From contig CAXHKQ010000358.1 in the NCBI GenBank assembly GCA_964017145.1, positions 1 to 12,649 on the forward strand: DNA of 12,649 bases, given 5' to 3'. This DNA comes from Agrocybe praecox (taxonomy: Eukaryota > Basidiomycota > Agaricomycetes > Agaricales > Agrocybaceae). The notes beneath the pieces are model-generated. The model saw only the letters and a program-made list of their open reading frames with translations, was not told the DNA's origin and made no database searches. This document shows, piece by piece, positions 7,791 through 12,649 of the stretch; positions within the stretch are counted from its first letter, which is position 1, and each line of letters opens with the position of its first letter. A program made the position numbers and the translations under genes.

Positions 7791-8868
7791 TTACGATAAC
7801 AATTAACACCGTGATTTGATTCCGTTATGGGTCCTGCGCATCGAGGTTTTTACCAGTGCTGTGAATGTCACGCACGTGGTTTGCATATGCAGCATGTGAA
7901 TTTGTTCCTGAATTTGTTATTCCTCAGAAGGGGCAGAAGGGAAATCTCGTACGAATAACATGGTATCCGGTTAGAGAGCATAGTTCAAGTCTCCCTAGTA
8001 TTACGTTGTTCATCCGCGGCCACGGATTCGCGGCGTACTTTGATTACAACTCCTTCTTTGCTCCGTGACCTCCGCGCGAGATGTTGTTGAGACAAACAAA
8101 CTATATATCCAAGTATTTAGCCCTCCGAACTTCTGTGCGAATGCGGCGCCTGTGGAACGAAACTTTGCCGCCGAACAAATTGTACAAATGAACCGTGCAT
8201 TATCAATGTAATTTCGGATAGTTTGGGTTCGCGGTTTGGGCTCGTGGTGGTAGTTCGGTGTGGGTGTGTGTGTGTGTGTGCGGAACAAGCATGCCGAACA
8301 TTATCGACCGACATGATCGATATGGCGGCATACGCACGCACGTGCTCGAGTTTGTGTCCGTACTTTTGTGCACGTATCCCAACTAATTCCAATCGGGTTA
8401 CGAGCGAAGCAATAAGGGCGGGCTTGAGAGAGAGTATGTGTGCAGGTATATAGTTCTATATGTGCACTTTCCGGTCGCAGATGCGCGTGTGCAGCGCTGC
8501 AACGCTCAGCCAAACTGCGCAACAGAAAAACATCGAGCACGTGTTGGTTCAAATAAGTGTGCGCAATTTGTCTGCGTCACGAGTCATTATTTATAAACCG
8601 ACTTGTGATGTGTGAGAGTGTCTCGTATTATGTGCGAGTATGCTGAGCAAATACGTGGCGTGAAAATATTGTGCGCTTACTTGGTGTCGGTGGTTCGTCG
8701 TCGCTTCTCCGCCGAGTATATGGAATGGGATGACAGGCAAGACAAAATCACGAAGAATATCCATTAATTTTACTTACCGCACCACATGCGCACACGCAGG
8801 TTCGCGAACGGCGCACGTCAAATGCGCTTTTATACTTTTCATCATTAGTTCTGCTCAGGCACACCGCG
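7791..8868. other. Noncoding stretch with GT microsatellite and scattered E-boxes
   Basis: CACGTG occurs at 7873, 8339 and 8538. The 67-codon frame at 7865-8068 contains a good acceptor-like tract (TTTGTTATTCCTCAG ending at 7928), but no compatible donor or known domain was found. TATTTATAAA at 8588-8597 is not followed by an initiator at the usual distance. Confidence 0.4.
8264..8280. repeat. (GT)8 dinucleotide run
   Basis: Perfect GT alternation over 17 bases, preceded by GGTGTGG. Other shorter GT or CA runs occur near 3154, 3640, 3758, 6480, 9184, 9596 and 10597. Confidence 0.9.
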
Positions 8869-8898
8869 CGGAACCCTAGTTGGCCAACTGGGGTTCCG
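8869..8898. repeat. 30-nt near-perfect palindrome
   Basis: Arms CGGAACCC (8869-8876) and GGGTTCCG (8891-8898) enclose the perfect 12-mer palindrome AGTTGGCCAACT (8878-8889). The only break in dyad symmetry is T8877 against G8890, which would be a wobble pair in plus-strand RNA. So 14 of 15 pairs match with no spacer. A true zero-loop palindrome favours a dimeric DNA-binding site or cruciform over an RNA hairpin. A second TTGGCCAA core lies 49 bp downstream. Confidence 0.85.
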
Positions 8899-8927
8899 AA
8901 ATGGTTGTGTGATGTGATTGCTCAACC

Positions 8928-8937
8928 ATTGGCCAAT
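8928..8937. promoter_or_regulatory. Second TTGGCCAA palindrome (ATTGGCCAAT)
   Basis: Perfect 10-bp palindrome whose central eight bases equal the centre of the 8869-8898 palindrome. The centres are 49 bp apart. GGAGTTCCGC about 20 bp further on is a variant of the GGGTTCCG arm. Repeated palindromic cores suggest a protein-binding site. No factor is assigned; it is not the NFI consensus TTGGC-N5-GCCAA. Confidence 0.35.
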
Positions 8938-8940
8938 AAT

Positions 8941-9490
8941 CTCTCGGTTACATTGGAGTTCCGCAACTCATGTGTGTGGGCGAAAACGATCATCGACGAC
9001 GACCTGCTACTGCTCACTCTAAAAGGGCACGAATAAAACGAGTTTGTGTGTGCGAGTGCCGATATGGACGCGTGACGCTGCGGAAATGCTGCGCATGTTG
9101 ATTTCGCAAACATTGCGAAAATTAAACTCATGTGGCAAAATAAATAAATCAGTGGCAGTCGACGTCGTCGTCACACAACGCGACACACACACACAGTGTT
9201 TGTACGAACGCGAGTCGTGGGGATGGTTGTGTGTGGAAGTGTATGGTGGTGTGTGTGTACACTGCGTGCACACATACGGGATGCTGATTGGACACATCAA
9301 ACATTTATCGTGCGTCACAATTCCATGTGATCGAGGTACGGCGCCATGCACATGCCCAAAACTCGCTCGCGACTGTTTGATATGTGCTACTGTACGTTCA
9401 TTCCATCTCCATACTATATTCGCGATTGCGAACGTGGAGCGAGAAATACGTGACATATATAGACGGAGATCGGCAAACTGATGGGTTTCG
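8941..9490. other. Stretch with opposed chance frames, no supported gene
   Basis: Two 145-codon frames lie almost exactly opposite each other (9019-9456 minus, 9044-9481 plus). Both are Cys/His/Thr-rich because of CACACA/GTGTGT sequence. Mirror-image openness of this kind argues for composition rather than coding. Confidence 0.5.
9102..9120. repeat. 8-bp perfect hairpin
   Basis: TTTCGCAA (9102-9109), ACA, TTGCGAAA (9113-9120). It is too short to be a microRNA precursor. It may be a protein-binding dyad or chance; about one such hairpin is expected in a window of this size. Confidence 0.6.
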
Positions 9491-9496
9491 TGCGTG

Positions 9497-9535
9497 TATA
9501 TAAAATAGTTGTCGATTGACTCGACACGTTCAATC
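9497..9535 (+). promoter_or_regulatory. TATA box with initiator-like sequence 33 bp downstream
   Basis: TATATAAAA (9497-9505) is a strong TATA box. Taking TATAAAA from 9499, TTCAATC at 9529-9535 matches the insect initiator TCA(G/T)T(C/T) except at one position, with A+1 at 9532. The 33-base spacing is slightly longer than the usual 30-31. An ATG follows at 9562. Together this is the best core-promoter candidate in the window, though TATA words are common in such DNA. Confidence 0.35.
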
Positions 9536-9561
9536 GTTCTCCAACAGCATTGTTTCTATTG

Positions 9562-9807
9562 ATGCTGGGAGTTTCGATGTTGTTAGCACACAAACGCACA
9601 CACACACAACACATTGTTTTGAAAACGGTTGTCGTTAGTTTCTTGATTCTGTGCAAGTTGACTTTCCTCGAATTTACTTTGTCAATAACGCGTAATCGAT
9701 TTCGCTTTCGAACATTCATGTATAAGTTTTCATTCGTCTTGTTTTCCGAATCAAAACCCATCGGGAAAACCAGCCGAACCAATCGATATATAAATGTGTA
9801 TTACTAG
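9562..9807 (+). CDS. Candidate 81-codon small ORF downstream of a TATA/Inr-like promoter
   Basis: ATG at 9562 opens 81 codons ending at TAG 9805-9807, and lies 30 bases downstream of the putative start site. The N-terminus (MLGVSMLLAHKRTHTQ) is followed by a hydrophobic segment (VVVSFLILCKLTFLEFTL, about residues 24-41) and a basic C-terminal half. This could be a single-pass membrane or secreted small protein. Against it: the ATG context TATTGATGC is poor, part of the frame is encoded by a CA run (HKRTHTQH), and no family is recognised. A minus frame (9414-9782) is open over the same bases. Confidence 0.2.
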   Translation: MLGVSMLLAHKRTHTQHIVLKTVVVSFLILCKLTFLEFTLSITRNRFRFRTFMYKFSFVLFSESKPIGKTSRTNRYINVYY

Positions 9808-9918
9808 CTAATTTCTCAAGTTTATGTTTGATCAAACTTTAGATCTTCGTATATTTTTTATTTCCGTGTTTCTGGCAACTTGAACACCCGAGAAAATACT
9901 TGCTGCCAGCGTTGCACA

Positions 9919-9942
9919 GCGATTTCCTAAGCCGGAAATCGC
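9919..9942. repeat. 9-bp perfect hairpin with 6-base loop
   Basis: GCGATTTCC (9919-9927), loop TAAGCC, GGAAATCGC (9934-9942). A stem of 9 perfect pairs is stable, but there is no longer flanking stem as a microRNA precursor would need. Confidence 0.7.
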
Positions 9943-10408
9943 AAATAGTCACCTATTCAATCTCAAATGCTAATTCAAGCTGTAATTTCCCCTCATATTC
10001 CCGATCCTTGACTCATAAGTTGGACCATATGTTGTACGATATGTTATTAGGTATTGTTTGTCCTATAGACTTGCGTTCAACATGTAAATCACTCAGGATG
10101 TGCATCTACATGTACGCGAGACAGAAACACACATTTCCCAATCGAATGAAACTTAACGTCGACATCAACAGCCATTTGGCTGAACCGCTCATTATCATAC
10201 AAAACAATCAATTCCGATGCACCGTCGATGTTCGCACGGTCGTCGTTGTTGTCGCCACCACAATCACCGACCGTCGACGTCCTCTGAGCGCATACACACG
10301 ACTGTACTGCACATATTCCCGACATCATCCAACCCCACCCACAGCATGCACATATTGCGGACGCGTTTCATTGCACTCGCAATGCAAACGAGATTCCACA
10401 GCCAGCGT

Positions 10409-10447
10409 GCTGCTGCAGATGATGCTGCTACTACTGTTGCTGCTTGC
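10409..10447. repeat. Imperfect CTG/CTA/GTT triplet run
   Basis: TGCTGCTGCAGATGATGCTG followed by CTACTACTGTTGCTGCTTGC, a degenerate CTG tract that produces a poly-leucine stretch in one plus frame. Confidence 0.8.
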
Positions 10448-10982
10448 TCCGTTCGACCATTTGCCAAGCTCGACGTACATTCTAATTATGTGTTCACCGT
10501 GAATGCATTAACGCGTAATGCGCGGCGTCCTTGAGTGCCACAATGTGCAGTATGCTGTGTGGTGCACATATGGTGTGTGGAAATGGTGCTTGGAATGTGT
10601 GTGTGTGTGGTCGATCGAGTTCGAGATTTCGCCGTGGCTTCGTGTTCAATTAATATTATTGCATAATACAAATATCATATGCACGCAAAATCGCGAAATG
10701 GGAATGTAGGTGAATATGCGCTTACAGTTGGGTTATGTCTCAAGTTTTGCAGTCGAGGGTTTTGTCGAGAGTGCCTGCATGTTATGTTACGCATCAGTAA
10801 GTCAAATTACCCAATGCACTATCTCCGAATTTCGCGACCGAGAGCAAATATTATAACACAAGCAAAATATGCTTTTCTATTCTCGTCGATTTACACACAA
10901 TCTGCGCACAGGAAAGCCAGTGTCGGACAACGCTCCCTTGACCGAAAGTCGCGACTTCTTAGAAATCAATCCCCTCGAATTA

Positions 10983-11009
10983 TTCGCATATTCACAAAGA
11001 ATATGCGGA
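10983..11009. repeat. 11-bp hairpin with 5-base loop
   Basis: TTCGCATATTC (10983-10993), loop ACAAA, GAATATGCGGA (10999-11009). Ten Watson-Crick pairs and one G-T. It is the longest looped hairpin noticed in the window, and it lies inside an unsupported open frame. Confidence 0.7.
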
Positions 11010-12200
11010 AAACCAACACAACCCAGCACCAGTGCACAGAACTGAGTGCTGCAATGTATGTGACTCGATGGCTCGAATACTTAACACTTCTTCAGTGTAT
11101 AGTAAATCCCTTCTCAATACGCCTCAAATCAATAAATTCACAAATGTATCAGCACGTCGTCGATGTGCTTGCACGACTAGTGAACAAACGCAGCGCCGCA
11201 GACTCTTCGACACAGCATTTTGCGCACCACCTAAAAGTTCTCCGCACACACACTCGCGCGCACTGACGCAGTCTGAAATATGATATGGAAAACATAGCGG
11301 TTCGCAGAGCAGAAAAATCTCTGCGCACCCCAAACTTTTTGTTTGCTCGGTCGCACTGTCGGAGTTATTTTTCTTTTCAAAGATTTACCTGCGCACACGG
11401 AAGGAGAGTACTGAACTTGTGTCTGGCATATTTATATTATTCGCCCTGCCCACTGGCGGCGGAGCTCCACAAATTCCCAGCTATTATTTTTCGACAGCAT
11501 AAAAACTCCGGCTGTATATATCGTGCTATTGTTCGTATCGCTTCGCGTTTCCGTAATGTTTTAAGCAAATACCGGCTTACAGCTACGACGCGCCTCCAAA
11601 GCGCACCTACATTATCAGCTGTTAAAAATGTTCGAATTTATCATTTATTTGTCGAGGCGCCGGCGGCGGCGGCCGCGGCTGCAGAGGCGACAGCACAGTG
11701 GCGACTATACCGCAAACAGGCAAGTCACCACAATAGAATATTTTTCCGCTCGATTCGCCCGAGACAACGGGCTTGGCGGTTGGGGTCGGACGAACGACCC
11801 CGAGCGTATGTTTGCGCCAAAGTTCGCGCGGATGGCTCCATGCGCGTCGCACTGCTCTCTGGTCGCGATTACTCACCGCCAGCCAGCCAGTCGAGCTCTG
11901 CGAGGTGCACCGAAAATGACTGTGCGCGTTCGTCGAGCACGCCTCGCGGACCACATTCATAATACTTATCAGATTTGTCAGTGGGTCCCCTTTTTAATGC
12001 TCGCCCATAAATTCGACAAGTTGGTTTATTATGTAAAACCTCGCGCGCGATTGACGCGCATGTGCGATGTTCGCCCGGCTACGTCGTGTTTTCCATGGCG
12101 CGTGTCCCGCGTAGAGTGTGAGTTGTCAGAAACGCGAGTGTGTGTGCCACGAACACCAGACACAATGCGACATTAATTTATACGTGCCGGCGGCGACGAC
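11010..12200. other. GC-rich region with the longest open frames, coding not supported
   Basis: The longest frame of the window (11285-11962, 225 codons) includes a poly-Ala stretch from the CGG/GCC run at 11661-11680 and overlaps a second plus frame (11628-12176) and a minus frame (11622-11960). Three simultaneous open frames over one GC-rich stretch are expected when stop codons are rare. No domain, signal peptide or repeat motif of a known family was seen. It could be part of a first exon or CpG-rich promoter area of a nearby gene, but nothing demonstrates this. Confidence 0.4.
11661..11673. repeat. (CGG)4 triplet run
   Basis: Four CGG units followed by CCGCGG. It is read as poly-Ala in one plus frame and poly-Arg in another. 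Confidence 0.85.
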
Positions 12201-12609
12201 GAACGCACAAAACACACAAACACATACACGCACGAAAAAAAAACACCAACGCATTGTGGTGTTGAATGGTGGTGCTCGGTGCTGTTTGACAGACCCTTGA
12301 CGACAATCTGGAATGTTGTCGCACAGCGACGAAAACAACCGACGTCGAAGACGCTCAGTCCGGAGCACGCTCACCCCCTTTCGCCTGATGACGCTTTTAT
12401 GATGAGTAATCGGTGACATGATGTGGCGGAAAATATTTACATTTTGTCGGACAATCTATGTGTGTGTCTGCTTAGCATATTCCATCCGGCCAGCACAGCA
12501 TTCCGGCCCATCGTGCCATCCATCCAGCGAACTCGGGGATGGGGAGGTTGTGATTTATTTGGAAGCCTATAAATTATGCAGTCAATATAGTCATTTGCGT
12601 ACCACCGAA
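12201..12609. other. Noncoding stretch with CA-rich and AT-rich parts
   Basis: The stretch contains ACACAAACACATACACGCAC and an A8 run (12201-12242). Near 12568 there is TATAAA, and a perfect initiator match TCATTT at 12591-12596 (A at 12593). The 25-base gap is shorter than a typical insect TATA-Inr spacing, so this is a weak promoter candidate for the ATG at 12610. CATCCATCCA and CCGGCC words are present near 12483-12530 without clear meaning. Confidence 0.3.
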
Positions 12610-12649
12610 ATGGCTCGTGACCGAACTGGCGAGCGTTGCGATTGCACTC
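12610..12649 (+). CDS. Possible start of a coding region running off the window edge
   Basis: ATG at 12610 in context CCGAAATGG (purine at -3, G at +4) opens MARDRTGERCDCT and stays open for all 13 codons to the end of the window. It follows the weak TATA/initiator arrangement by about 17 bases. Thirteen codons are too few to judge coding potential, and no family is recognised. Confidence 0.12.
   Translation, partial: MARDRTGERCDCT

Larger units (their letters stand above)
9808..10980. other. Stretch with long but unsupported frames
   Basis: A 200-codon plus frame (9900-10502, starting at a non-ATG codon) ends with a leucine run made by the CTG/TTG tract at 10409-10447. A 195-codon plus frame begins at 10679. 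Neither shows a domain or consistent codon preference that I can see. The same DNA carries several minus-strand frames. A coding exon cannot be excluded without comparison to related genomes. Confidence 0.4.

Noticed and set aside
8588..8630. TATA box TATTTATAAA as a promoter
   Set aside because: No initiator or downstream element at the expected distance, and no convincing frame follows.
9019..9481. Paired 145-codon frames on opposite strands
   Set aside because: Near mirror images created by stop-poor CA/GT- and CpG-rich sequence; translations are low-complexity.
10812..10826. AATGCACTATCT, a 12-base match to my recollection of insect miR-277
   Set aside because: The surrounding bases do not match the rest of the microRNA and do not fold into a precursor hairpin. 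A 12-base match to some microRNA is expected by chance in a window this size.
11285..11962. 225-codon plus frame as a gene
   Set aside because: Two other frames are open over the same GC-rich bases, the protein has poly-Ala from a CGG run, and no domain or plausible family is visible.

Overview
This 12.6 kb window looks like eukaryotic, almost certainly insect, intergenic or intronic DNA. No conserved protein-coding gene, rRNA, CRISPR array or intact mobile element could be recognised on either strand. The case for an insect genome is the many short (CA)n/(GT)n and CAG/CTG/CGG/GAC triplet runs, GC-rich unique sequence with plentiful CpG, AT-rich inserts that look like decayed transposons, and a tRNA-derived (SINE-like) module. 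A higher fly, possibly a tephritid, is my best guess. It rests on the general look of the sequence and on a remembered resemblance of the 4.2-4.9 kb insert to tephritid interspersed repeats, and is unverified.

Layout. 1-780 is A/C-rich, then AT-rich, with an (AC)10 microsatellite. 780-1530 is GC-rich with CTG runs, a pair of CACGTG E-boxes flanking a small inverted repeat, and on the minus strand a 48-54 codon frame with a basic N-terminus and one hydrophobic segment. 1700-3120 is AT-rich, probably old repeat DNA, and contains a clear tRNA-like Pol III promoter (A and B boxes at tRNA spacing). 3120-4200 is GC-rich simple-sequence-laden DNA with a short ATG frame overlapping a YY1/Pho-like motif. 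4200-4940 is a second AT-rich, repeat-like insert. 4940-6150 is GC-rich and holds a 41-codon frame with an excellent fly Kozak context just upstream of a strong consensus splice donor. 6150-6420 is AT-rich with a weak B-box-like site. 6420-8860 holds nothing I can name beyond microsatellites. 8869-11009 contains several strong hairpins, the best a 30-nt near-perfect palindrome, and a TATA-Inr-like arrangement in front of an 81-codon frame at about 9.5 kb. 11.0-12.65 kb is GC-rich; the last 40 bases carry an ATG in good context that stays open to the edge.

Several long open frames exist (up to 225 codons near the right end). Their translations are low-complexity, overlap equally long frames on other strands, and show no recognisable domain, so I treat them as chance openings in stop-poor, GC/CA-rich sequence. 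There is no evidence of genes working together, and no clear new biological system. The points worth testing are the palindrome cluster, the SINE-like module, the E-box pair, and the small frames that sit next to promoter or splice signals.
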